A stretch of DNA of 45,549 nt from ARK-14 sp002899805 (GTDB lineage: Archaea > Thermoproteota > Thermoprotei_A > Sulfolobales > Fervidicoccaceae). Position 1 is the stretch's first letter. The number at the start of each line of letters is the position of its first letter. Positions 17,608 through 25,104 of the stretch are shown in pieces. The notes beneath the pieces were generated by a model that was not told the origin of the DNA, searched no databases, and saw only the letters and a program-made list of their open reading frames with translations. The position numbers and the translations under genes are program-made. The stretch is taken from contig JBAMMC010000019.1 in NCBI GenBank assembly GCA_039793985.1, positions 1-45,549 on the forward strand, written 5' to 3'.

Positions 17608-18591
17608 TTATTGGACGTTCCTCACCACCTCCGCCTCAGCTTTCCAGCACGAGATCGCCCTATTTCCAACCAGGATCCTCCTCGGCGCTTCCTTCGAACA
17701 CCTTTCCGAGGACAATGGGCACTTGTTGTAGAATGGACATCCCTCAGCAAATGAGCCGTTCCCCTGAAGGATCCTCCGCGATGCCTCCATCTTCAAGCTC
17801 TTGATCCCTGAATTTCCAAGGGGGATGGATGAGAGGAGATAGGAAGTGTAGGGATGGATCGGCTCCCTCACCACTTCTTCCGTTTTCCCCTCTTCCATCA
17901 CCATTCCACCGTACATCACAACTATCCTATCTGAAGCATCATATGCGACGCCTATGTCGTGCGTTATTAGGAGGAGGGAGGTTCTGTACTCTCTGGTCAA
18001 GCCGTTGAGGAGCTCTATGATCTGGGTCTGGGTCGATACATCGAGAGCGCTCGTTGGCTCATCGGCAACGATCAATTTAGGTCTCAGTGCTATTGCTATT
18101 GCTATTGCGACTCTCTGCTTCTGCCCTCCGGAGAGCTGATGCGGATATGAATTGTACCTCTTCTCTGGGTTTGGTATACCAACGCTCCTGAGGAGCTCAA
18201 CGGCCTCTCTTTTGGCCTCATCCTTTCCGTATCCATTCTCCCTGAGGGCCTCCGATATTTGTTCCCCCACGGTATACAGAGGGTCGAGAGAGCTGGATGG
18301 GTTCTGCAGTATCACGGAGATCCCCCTCCCCCTCACCTTCTCAAGCTCCTCCTCTCCGGCTGAAATGAGGTCTATCCCCTCGAACAAGACCTTCCCACTT
18401 TCGATGAGAAGATTCTCTGGTTCGAGCCTCAGCAGTATCGATGCGAGGGTGCTCTTTCCTGAGCCGCTCTCTCCGACTATTGCCACTCTTTCCCCTCTGT
18501 TGATGCTCAGGTTGACCTTCTTCAGGACCTTCTCCTTCCTTTTGCCTATCAAATATGACGCGCTGAGATCCTCTATTTCGAGCAGCCTCAT
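17608..18591 (-). CDS. dppD: Dipeptide/oligopeptide ABC transporter ATPase DppD
   Basis: First ATPase of the peptide importer. Walker A GESGSGKST near residue 40, VILQNPSSSLDPLYTVGEQ, signature LSGGQKQRVAIAIAIAL, Walker B LIVADEPTSALD. The C-terminal Cys-rich extension (GCPFYNKCPLSSERC) is present. 327 aa, starting with an ATG that overlaps the dppC stop as ATGA, so translation is coupled. Next gene is dppF, 16 bp downstream. Confidence 0.93.
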   Translation of the reverse strand: MRLLEIEDLSASYLIGKRKEKVLKKVNLSINRGERVAIVGESGSGKSTLASILLRLEPENLLIESGKVLFEGIDLISAGEEELEKVRGRGISVILQNPSSSLDPLYTVGEQISEALRENGYGKDEAKREAVELLRSVGIPNPEKRYNSYPHQLSGGQKQRVAIAIAIALRPKLIVADEPTSALDVSTQTQIIELLNGLTREYRTSLLLITHDIGVAYDASDRIVVMYGGMVMEEGKTEEVVREPIHPYTSYLLSSIPLGNSGIKSLKMEASRRILQGNGSFAEGCPFYNKCPLSSERCSKEAPRRILVGNRAISCWKAEAEVVRNVQ

Positions 18592-19469
18592 TTCATCATC
18601 ACCCTGGAGGAGGGATCCATTACATCTCTGATCGTGTTCCCCAGCAAGTTGAAGCCTAGAGCCAAGATAAGCAGAACGATGCCTGGGAAGAATATCAGAT
18701 ATGGTGCCAATCCCACGTACATCTTGGCAGTCCCTATCATAGTTCCGAGCTCTGGATATGGAGGCTGGATTCCGAGACCGAGAAAGCCGAGACCCGAAGC
18801 CATCAGTATTGCTCCTCCCAGGTCTAAAGTGAATTGAGATATGGAGAGGTAGGATATGTTAGGGAGGACATGCCTGAACATTATCCTCATGCTGCTGAGC
18901 CCGAGCAGCTTGGCAGCAATAACATATTCTAAATTCTTAACTTGAACCACAATGCCCCTCGTCAGCCTCATGTATGCTGGGATGAGGCCGAAAGCTATGG
19001 CTATTACTATGTTGTTCATGCTGGGACCCAGAGTTGCCACTAGAGCGATTGCTATGAGTATAGATGGTATTGAGAGGAGGGCGTCTGAAATCCTCATTAG
19101 GATGTAGTCTATAGCTCCTCCCATATAACCCGCGAGGAGCCCCAGGATGGTTCCCAACCCAGCTCCAAGGCCTGCTCCCAGAAACGAGATGAGGAGAGAT
19201 GTCCGTGCTCCATAGAAGGTCCTCGTGAACAGGTCCCTTCCCAGCTCATCTGTCCCAAATGGGTGGGAGAGAGATGGTGCTCTGAGGGCTTCCGCCAGGT
19301 TTCCCTTTATTGGGTTGTATGGGCTGATGACTCCTATGATGATGGAGAGGAAAACTATCGAGGAAACAGAGGATATACCTATCAATCCGGTCCTGGTCTT
19401 CGCTATCATGAGGAAGGTTGAGTTAATAGATCCGAGCTTCCTGAGAGAGTCGAACCTCACCTGCATCAT
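18588..19469 (-). CDS. dppC: Dipeptide/oligopeptide ABC transporter permease DppC
   Basis: Permease of 293 residues with an N-terminal helix (GLIGISSVSSIVFLSIIIGV), the family loop HPFGTDELGRDLFTR, five further helices, and the EAA loop reading KLLGLSSMRIMFRHVLPN. Starts ATGATG; its start overlaps the end of dppB by four bases and its stop overlaps dppD. Forms the membrane channel with DppB. Confidence 0.92.
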   Translation of the reverse strand: MMQVRFDSLRKLGSINSTFLMIAKTRTGLIGISSVSSIVFLSIIIGVISPYNPIKGNLAEALRAPSLSHPFGTDELGRDLFTRTFYGARTSLLISFLGAGLGAGLGTILGLLAGYMGGAIDYILMRISDALLSIPSILIAIALVATLGPSMNNIVIAIAFGLIPAYMRLTRGIVVQVKNLEYVIAAKLLGLSSMRIMFRHVLPNISYLSISQFTLDLGGAILMASGLGFLGLGIQPPYPELGTMIGTAKMYVGLAPYLIFFPGIVLLILALGFNLLGNTIRDVMDPSSRVMMK

Positions 19470-20401
19470 GCACCGCCTCCCAGCCTTATTCTAGGATCCA
19501 CAGCTGCGTAGAGGGAATCGACAGCGAGATTTATGAAAGCGTAGATGAGAGCCAGGATGAATATGGCTCCCTGTACCATTGGATAGTCCCTAGCGAAAAT
19601 CGAATCGACTACGAGCCTCCCAACTCCCGGCCAAGCGAAAACCGTTTCCGTTATAACTGCTCCTCTCATCAGGTTCCCCATCTGAAGCCCCACTACTGTG
19701 AGAACTGGTATCATGGCGTTCCTGAGAACATGTTTGAAGATGACTGTCTTCTTCCTCAGCCCTTTAGCTTTAGCGAGCTTCACAAAGTCCTCCCTGAGGA
19801 CTTCGAGAAAGGTGAACCTGGTCGTCTTGGTTATGGGAGCCATGACGGGGAGCGATAGCGTGAGAGCTGGAAGTATTATGCTGCTGGCTGACTCCGCACC
19901 TCCGGCTGGAAGACATTTGAGCTGCACCGCGAAGAAGAGGATCAGCATCAACCCGAGCCAGAAAGTTGGCATCGCTGTTCCAATTGAGGTGAGTCCCGTC
20001 GCTACGTAGTCCATGATGGAGTCCTTTTTAAGAGCTGCATATGCGCCGAGAGGTATTCCTACTGCTATTGCTATTGCCAAGCTAGCCAGAGATAGATATA
20101 GGGTGTAGGGAAGCCTCGACATAACCTCGTTTAGCACTGGCGTATCGGTCCTGACAGATGTTCCCAAATTGAATGTCAAGAGGTTCTCCAGATATTTGGC
20201 GAGCTGCAACGGAAGGGGATCGTTGAGTCCATACCTTTCCCTGATCTGCTGCACTACCTCTGGCGGAGCATCGAAGCCAGCGAGCAGCCTCGCCGGATCT
20301 CCTGGGATAGATCTCAGGAGAATGAACATGAATATGCTGACTGAGAGAACCACAATTGCTATGCCTATGAGCCTCTTGGTGAAAAAAGATATTGCACCCA
20401 T
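19466..20401 (-). CDS. dppB: Dipeptide/oligopeptide ABC transporter permease DppB
   Basis: Permease of 311 residues. N-terminal FFTKRLIGIAIVVLSVSIFMFILLRSIPGDPARLL is the standard DppB opening. The EAA loop reads AKAKGLRKKTVIFKHVLRNAMIPV, followed by ETVFAWPGVGRLVVDSIFARDYPMVQG. ATG 20401 lies 10 bp after the dppA stop. Six membrane helices predicted by eye. Confidence 0.93.
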   Translation of the reverse strand: MGAISFFTKRLIGIAIVVLSVSIFMFILLRSIPGDPARLLAGFDAPPEVVQQIRERYGLNDPLPLQLAKYLENLLTFNLGTSVRTDTPVLNEVMSRLPYTLYLSLASLAIAIAVGIPLGAYAALKKDSIMDYVATGLTSIGTAMPTFWLGLMLILFFAVQLKCLPAGGAESASSIILPALTLSLPVMAPITKTTRFTFLEVLREDFVKLAKAKGLRKKTVIFKHVLRNAMIPVLTVVGLQMGNLMRGAVITETVFAWPGVGRLVVDSIFARDYPMVQGAIFILALIYAFINLAVDSLYAAVDPRIRLGGGA

Positions 20402-20411
20402 CTTCCTCTTA

Positions 20412-22133
20412 TCACCCCATTCTTATGCTGGCAAAGTCGACCATCTCATATGGGAACAGCACCACGTTGCTCAGAGTGCTCCTATATGCTACTACGAATG
20501 CCTGGTAGTAGAGGAATATCATGGGCGCATCGTTCCAGACGATCTTCGTCAGGTTCTGGTATATCTGGGCTCTTAGCTGAGGATCGGTGGTCGTGGCTCC
20601 GAGTTCAAGCAGCCTGTCAGCTTCGCTGTTGTTATAGAAGAAGTTGTTGAAGCCGTTCGGAGCGAACTGCGATGAGTGGAACAGCTGATATGTGTAGAAG
20701 TACGGGTCAGGAACGCTCGGCGACCATCCCAGCAGGAACAGCTGAAGCTCAGTTCTGTTGAGTGGCGCAAGTATAGTCGCAACATATGTGGGCCAATCAT
20801 AGGTCCTGACGTTCACTTGAAGTCCTATATCCCTCAGATACTGAGCTATGGTCTCAGCTACCTGTGTATCGAAGAGATATCTTCCATTTGGAGTTATCAG
20901 CGTCACTGGGAAGCCGTTGGGGTAGCCTGCTTGAGCCAGCAGCTGCTTCGCCTTCTGTGGATCGTATTGATAAGGTCCAACAGTCACGTGTCCCAAGACG
21001 AACGGAGGTAGGATCGAGTCCTCAGGCTTTCCAAGCCCGAACAGGACGTACTTTATGAGGGAGTCCTTATCTATTGCGTAATTGAGGGCCTGCCTTACTC
21101 TGGTATCTGAGAGAGGACCATACTGGGTGTTTATCCCAACATACATTTCTCTCGTGGAGATTATCGAAGCAACCTTCACATCGCTCCTGGAACTGAGGGT
21201 CGCAACGTCGCTCGCGGGGGGCTGTATTATGAGGTCGAGGTCTCCCGAAAGTAGCATCGCTTCCCTAGTATTCGCATCTGGCACGACCTTGAATATTATC
21301 TGGCTGAAGTATGGGGTTCCGTTCCAATAGTTCGGGTTCGCCACCAGCGTTATGTGGTCTCCCTTGACCCATTCCTTGAACATGTATGGTCCTGTTCCCA
21401 CTCCTGATGGAGAAGTGGCCATTTTATCTCCAAGCTGCTTGGTAGCGTTGGGTGCAACGATGTATGCTGAAGCGAGTACTCCAATGAATGGAGCAAAGGG
21501 CTTCTTGAGGTATATCCTCACGGTGTAGTCATCAACAACTTCCACGTGATCTATCAGAAGGAAGTTGCCTCTACTCGGTACTTTCACGCTGGGATCCAGT
21601 ATTCTATTGAGAGTGAACTTCACTGCTTCTGCATTGAATGGTTCTCCATCCTGAAACTTGATGCCCTTCTTAAGTGTTATCGTGTAGACTGTGCCGTTGC
21701 TCGATACATTGTAAGAATCTGCCAGCACTGGTATCAGAGTGCCGTTTGGAGCGGTCAGGAACAGAGGTTCAGCTATGAGCCTTATTATGTTGCTTATCGT
21801 TGTTGTGGTCTGACCTGCGGGGTCTAAGGTATCAGCATCCACTCCAATTCCAACCCTGAGCGTCTTTCCTGAGCTGAGCTGTGTTGTTGTCTGTTGCGCA
21901 GTAGTTGTTGTGGTCTTGGTCGTTGTAGTTGTCGGCGATGTTGTTTGTGTTTGGACCGTTGTGGATGTTGTTGTAGGTGCAGTAGTTCCTGTTTGAGGGG
22001 GCGTGGAGCTCCCTCGCATGAGGAGCATCGCTCCAGCAATGACTACTATAACAACAACCGCGAGTGCCAAAACCGAACTTGTGCTCACAGACCTGAAACC
22101 TGAAGACCTTCGAGTATATGTTCTCCCATACAT
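20412..22133 (-). CDS. dppA: Dipeptide/oligopeptide ABC transporter substrate-binding protein DppA
   Basis: Family 5 extracellular solute-binding protein, 573 residues. A basic N-terminus (MYGRTYTRRSSGFRS) precedes VSTSSVLALAVVVIVVIAG, similar to the VSTS-led helix of LivK, and suggests prepilin-type processing. A long Thr/Gln linker of about 50 residues follows. The binding domain begins LRVGIGVDADTLDPAGQ, and further landmarks are AYIVAPNA and GTGPYMFKEW. AAGGAGATGA six bases before ATG is a strong ribosome site. First gene of the dpp operon. Ligand probably di- or oligopeptides, but this family also binds sugars in archaea. Confidence 0.9.
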   Translation of the reverse strand: MYGRTYTRRSSGFRSVSTSSVLALAVVVIVVIAGAMLLMRGSSTPPQTGTTAPTTTSTTVQTQTTSPTTTTTKTTTTTAQQTTTQLSSGKTLRVGIGVDADTLDPAGQTTTTISNIIRLIAEPLFLTAPNGTLIPVLADSYNVSSNGTVYTITLKKGIKFQDGEPFNAEAVKFTLNRILDPSVKVPSRGNFLLIDHVEVVDDYTVRIYLKKPFAPFIGVLASAYIVAPNATKQLGDKMATSPSGVGTGPYMFKEWVKGDHITLVANPNYWNGTPYFSQIIFKVVPDANTREAMLLSGDLDLIIQPPASDVATLSSRSDVKVASIISTREMYVGINTQYGPLSDTRVRQALNYAIDKDSLIKYVLFGLGKPEDSILPPFVLGHVTVGPYQYDPQKAKQLLAQAGYPNGFPVTLITPNGRYLFDTQVAETIAQYLRDIGLQVNVRTYDWPTYVATILAPLNRTELQLFLLGWSPSVPDPYFYTYQLFHSSQFAPNGFNNFFYNNSEADRLLELGATTTDPQLRAQIYQNLTKIVWNDAPMIFLYYQAFVVAYRSTLSNVVLFPYEMVDFASIRMG

Positions 22134-22206
22134 GTGTTTTCATCTCCTTTTTTATTAGTTAAATTAAAAAGGAAAAAGGTTAGGGGGTGGGGGAATATTG
22201 GGTTTA

Positions 22207-22217
22207 TTTTTATAAAA
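22207..22217 (-). promoter_or_regulatory. TATA box of the dpp operon
   Basis: On the minus strand this reads TTTTATAAAAA, a near-ideal archaeal TATA box. Transcription should start about 25 bp downstream (near 22187), giving a leader of about 50 bases before dppA. A strong palindrome lies just upstream of the BRE position. Confidence 0.6.
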
Positions 22218-22227
22218 TGTGGTGTGT

Positions 22228-22250
22228 GGGCCCTCCGCTAGGGAGGGCCC
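22228..22250. promoter_or_regulatory. 9-bp perfect GC palindrome between divergent TATA boxes
   Basis: GGGCCCTCC and GGAGGGCCC flank a 5-base centre GCTAG. It lies 10 bp upstream of the dppA TATA box. On the other side it ends where an AAATATA element (22251-22257, plus strand) begins. That symmetric placement suits an operator shared by divergent promoters; as RNA it would form a very stable hairpin. No similar copy was noticed elsewhere in the window. Confidence 0.5.
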
Positions 22251-22296
22251 AAATATAGATGGACACGATCAATGCATAGAAATAGGAAATGGCGAT

Positions 22297-22366
22297 GGAA
22301 AGCAGAGAGAGGGCTGCGGCAGAAGGTTCCACCTTTATACCTGCCGAGCCCTCTTTCATGCTTTCC
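22297..22366 (+). ncRNA. Candidate structured RNA: 70-nt near-perfect hairpin
   Basis: The arms pair in blocks of 8, 4, 7, 6 and 5 base pairs around a TCC loop: GGAAAGCA/TGCTTTCC, GAGA/TTTC, GAGGGCT/AGCCCTC, CGGCAG/CTGCCG and AAGGT/ACCTT. The only interruptions are a bulged A at 22358, a bulged G at 22316 and a 5-base TATAC bulge at 22336-22340. One pair (22307 with 22355) is G-U in plus-strand RNA but would be C-A in minus-strand RNA, which mildly favours plus-strand transcription. A TATA-like AAATATA at 22251-22257 would start RNA near 22280. It does not fit tRNA, C/D-box or H/ACA layouts. A minus-strand 3' processing structure is the alternative. Confidence 0.45.
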
Positions 22367-22522
22367 CACCAAAGTGTGAATGAAGTTGGAAAATATTACA
22401 ATATCTGGGATTAAAAAGTATTCTTATGTCTGATTTTTTGAAAGAAAGATTTTGGAAATTATAAATAGAGGAGAATCTTTTCGTTCGAACTATACATAGG
22501 GAGCAAAGAAACAATGTCCGCG

Positions 22523-22636
22523 TTAAATTCCAAAAATCGGTACTTCCATCTCTTGAGCTTCGATTTCCTCTTCAATGTGGCTCCAGATTCCCAATATACC
22601 ATCTCGAATATTCTCTTCAGAAATCAACAACCTCAC
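22523..22636 (-). CDS. Small 37-residue protein overlapping the amidohydrolase stop
   Basis: GTG at 22636 overlaps the stop of the upstream amidohydrolase as GTGA, the coupling pattern used throughout this genome. The predicted peptide is MRLLISEENIRDGILG followed by IWSHIEEEIEAQEMEVPIFGI, with amphipathic, acidic helix-like composition and no rare-codon feel. Stop TAA at 22523-22525. No family recognised. It could be a subunit or remnant tied to the amidohydrolase. Confidence 0.45.
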   Translation of the reverse strand: MRLLISEENIRDGILGIWSHIEEEIEAQEMEVPIFGI

Positions 22637-23721
22637 ATCCCGTATATTGCTAGAGCATCCTCTATGGTTTCCTTGAGTTTCTTCTCAACCTCTCCCTTCC
22701 CCTCTCCTTCAACCTTTCCTTCAATTACCATCTCTTCCCATCCGATGAGAACGAGTTTGGGCTCGGATTTTCCCGAAGCAACCGAAGATAGTGGTTCATC
22801 GTAGAAGGCGAAGTCTCCTTCATGCCTCATGCCGAAGACCTCATATCCCCCGACTGTAGCTTTTCTCAGGAGCTCTGCCGAAATGCCGTATATCTCAGAG
22901 GCCTTCGAGAGTACCTTCTTCATTGTACCCGTCACGAGGGGCCAGTCGCTGCCAAAGGCGTCCACAAAGCTCAGAGATTCGATCGTCTTCCCATACAGGT
23001 AAAGGTTGCTGATGGGACAAGAGATTATTTTGAGACCAAGCTCCCTGCACTTCTCCGTTTCTTCTATGCAGTGCACCGCCGCTATTCCCCGAACATCGTC
23101 TCCCACCAATTTTCTGAGCCTTTCAGCCTCCTCAATCCCTTCGTTCAAATGCATTGAAAGGGGAATCCCCTCGCTTTTAACAAGAGAGAGTGCTTCTTTC
23201 AAGCTGATCGGATCTGTGAAATTGAGAGAGTGAATGAAGATCCCTCCCATCATCTTTCCTCCATCCATGAAAACGCCCCGAGAGATCACATTTCTCAGCT
23301 CCCGCGCGCTCAACCACCCTTCCCTGTTCATAACTGTGGGCAATATGACAGTCCTGGGCCTAGCTTTCATCCTTCTCACAGCATCCAAGTTACCATGAAG
23401 GCTCCCCGTCATTGCCATCATCGTGATACCGTCGAGGATGGATAGCTTGAGCGTTGCTTCTGCGAACTCGGAGGAGAGCCTTGCATCTTTCCTCAGATCC
23501 CCTTCCCTCACCCTCAGCTTCCTCTTGGAGATCCACTCGTAGCTGTTCTTCCAAATTCCTCCTTCTCCCACATCTATGACCTGGGGATGAGCGTGGGCAT
23601 CGCTGAGACCTGGAGAAATGGCGGACCTATAGCTCCCAGATATCTTCCCAGGCAGCTCCAGAGAGACATCGTAATATAGCTCTCCCCTATAGAAGAGCTC
23701 CTCTACATCGATCCTCCCCAA
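22633..23721 (-). CDS. Amidohydrolase (cytosine/guanine deaminase-like, COG0402 type)
   Basis: Amidohydrolase-fold enzyme of about 362 residues. DAHAHPQVID holds the HxH metal pair near residue 40, SMHLNEG and AAVHCIEE carry the next histidines, and GSDWPLVTGT the catalytic Asp. The order fits chlorohydrolase/aminohydrolases acting on purine or pyrimidine-like rings. The open frame runs back to 23895 inside guaB, but that extension is the antiframe of guaB and has no motifs. TTG 23721 with GAGGGAT upstream is the best start, giving a 19-bp overlap with the end of guaB. Co-transcription with an IMP dehydrogenase suggests purine-base metabolism; the substrate is not proven. Confidence 0.75.
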   Translation of the reverse strand: MGRIDVEELFYRGELYYDVSLELPGKISGSYRSAISPGLSDAHAHPQVIDVGEGGIWKNSYEWISKRKLRVREGDLRKDARLSSEFAEATLKLSILDGITMMAMTGSLHGNLDAVRRMKARPRTVILPTVMNREGWLSARELRNVISRGVFMDGGKMMGGIFIHSLNFTDPISLKEALSLVKSEGIPLSMHLNEGIEEAERLRKLVGDDVRGIAAVHCIEETEKCRELGLKIISCPISNLYLYGKTIESLSFVDAFGSDWPLVTGTMKKVLSKASEIYGISAELLRKATVGGYEVFGMRHEGDFAFYDEPLSSVASGKSEPKLVLIGWEEMVIEGKVEGEGKGEVEKKLKETIEDALAIYGM

Positions 23722-24767
23722 CTTCCATCCCTCAGCATGCCTCTCGGGCCACCTTCTCTCGAAGCAAAGGGAGTTATTCTGACGAATCTCGCCTTTTCCT
23801 GCAAATCCTCGATGCTCCTGGCTCCAACGTACCCCATCCCCTGCTTCAAACCCCCAATGAGATATTCTATTATTTCTGAAAGGGGTCCCCTGCACTCAAC
23901 GAAGCCTTCTTCGCCCTCTGGAACCTTCTTGAACTCCCCATATCTCTGGGAGCCTGAGCTCAAGGCACCTCGGCTGCCCATCCCTCTGTATCTCTTGTAA
24001 CACTTCCCATTGACTTCTATTCTCTCTCCGGGAGATTCGTAGCTCTGAGCTATGAGGTAGCCCAACATGACGGCACCAGCCCCAGCAGCCAAGGCCTTGA
24101 TCATGTCAGAGGGCTTCTCTATCCCCCCATCCGCTATGACCAAGACGCCCTTCCCCTCGAGAGCATCAGCTACCTGTGCTATAGCTGTGAGCTGGGGACA
24201 CCCCACTCCCGCCACCTCCCTCGTCGTACAGGCATGTCCCGGTCCAACTCCAACCCTGATCCCCGTCGCCCCCGCTTCCGCAAGGGCTTTAGCGGCTTCG
24301 GCCGTCACAACATTTCCCGAGATGAGGGGGACGTCCAGGCTGGAAAGTTGGGCAGTTGCATTGACCACAGCTCTACTGTGCCCGTGGGCGGAATCTATGA
24401 CTACGGCGCTCGCCCCCTCTTCGGCCAGCTTTTTAGCTAGCTCTGTATCAGAGGGACCCACAGCAACTCCAACAGGGATCCCCTCCTCTCTGGCGCTCTT
24501 CAATATCGAAAAGACCTCGCTCTCCGGCAGGTTCCTTGGAAGGATCCCGAGACCTCCCAGAGAGCCGAGCACTTCGACTACTCTCTTTCCCGTTACAGTA
24601 TCCATTGGGGAGCTCAGTATGGGAATTTTGAGCTCTAAGTCTGGAGGGATCCTCGCGGAGACATCCATTTCTTCGGGTCTCACGTCGCTAGGTCCTGGAA
24701 GCAGAAGGACATCTTCGAAGGAAAGCGCTATCTCCGCGTTTTTTAGCTTGTCCGAAAACTTGGGCAT
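23703..24767 (-). CDS. guaB: IMP dehydrogenase lacking CBS domains
   Basis: Oxidises IMP to XMP with NAD, the entry to GMP synthesis. At 354 aa it has the barrel only. After LPRNLPESEVFSILKSA the chain goes straight to GIPVGVAVG, exactly where canonical enzymes of about 485 aa insert two regulatory CBS domains. Catalytic loop GPGHACTTREVAGVGCPQL (Cys near residue 180). The flap is IMPDH-like (RYRGMGSRGA, SQRYG, VPEGEEGFVECRGPLSEII), with the Arg-Tyr pair that separates IMPDH from GMP reductase, so GMP reductase is less likely despite its similar size. ATG 24767. Followed in the operon by an amidohydrolase and a small protein. Confidence 0.88.
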   Translation of the reverse strand: MPKFSDKLKNAEIALSFEDVLLLPGPSDVRPEEMDVSARIPPDLELKIPILSSPMDTVTGKRVVEVLGSLGGLGILPRNLPESEVFSILKSAREEGIPVGVAVGPSDTELAKKLAEEGASAVVIDSAHGHSRAVVNATAQLSSLDVPLISGNVVTAEAAKALAEAGATGIRVGVGPGHACTTREVAGVGCPQLTAIAQVADALEGKGVLVIADGGIEKPSDMIKALAAGAGAVMLGYLIAQSYESPGERIEVNGKCYKRYRGMGSRGALSSGSQRYGEFKKVPEGEEGFVECRGPLSEIIEYLIGGLKQGMGYVGARSIEDLQEKARFVRITPFASREGGPRGMLRDGSWGGSM

Positions 24768-25104
24768 AAGCTAGAACCTTTTTCCACTTTTTTGAACCTA
24801 TATGCTTCTGGGTAAAATAAGCTAAACGAGGCAGAATTCGAAAGATATATTTATGCCCGTCGAGTGAGAGAGTAAAGGTTTGGTTGATGTCTTTCTATCC
24901 CAGCTTTCCTCGAAGTCTTATTCTCATGAAGCGATCCTCAGCAAGGGCTCCTTGATTCCTCTCATCGCCTTGGGGCTCGGAGACCGCCACATTCATCATG
25001 GATCGCTCTTCTATTTCTATCTGGTTCCATTATTTTATATTTTCACTCGTTCTTCGAGAAAATCTAATGTTTTAATAGAGGTGGAGACAAAGACCTCTCT
25101 GGAG
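24768..25104. other. Divergent intergenic region, guaB / pilin-like gene
   Basis: About 335 bp without a convincing gene. It holds a guaB-side TATA-like CTTATTTTA (minus, near 24815), a plus-strand GATATATTTATG (near 24845), and a second plus-strand ATTATTTTATATTTTC (near 25030). The plus frame of the next gene stays open from 24880, but the 75 residues it would add look uncoded. A leader or small RNA from the first plus-strand TATA box is possible but unsupported. Confidence 0.4.

Noticed and set aside
21880..22020. Repetitive low-complexity DNA with long antisense frames
   Set aside because: It is the Thr/Gln-rich linker of DppA; the other frames are shadows of that composition.
22297..22366. 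tRNA or H/ACA guide RNA
   Set aside because: No tRNA T-loop or cloverleaf; the stem is continuous without a guide pocket, and no ACA box follows.
23722..23895. N-terminal extension of the second amidohydrolase
   Set aside because: It is an alternative frame of the guaB 3' end with no motif and an odd composition.
24880..25104. N-terminal 75 residues of the pilin-like gene
   Set aside because: The translated stretch looks random, and the class III signal peptide begins at 25105, next to a nearer promoter.
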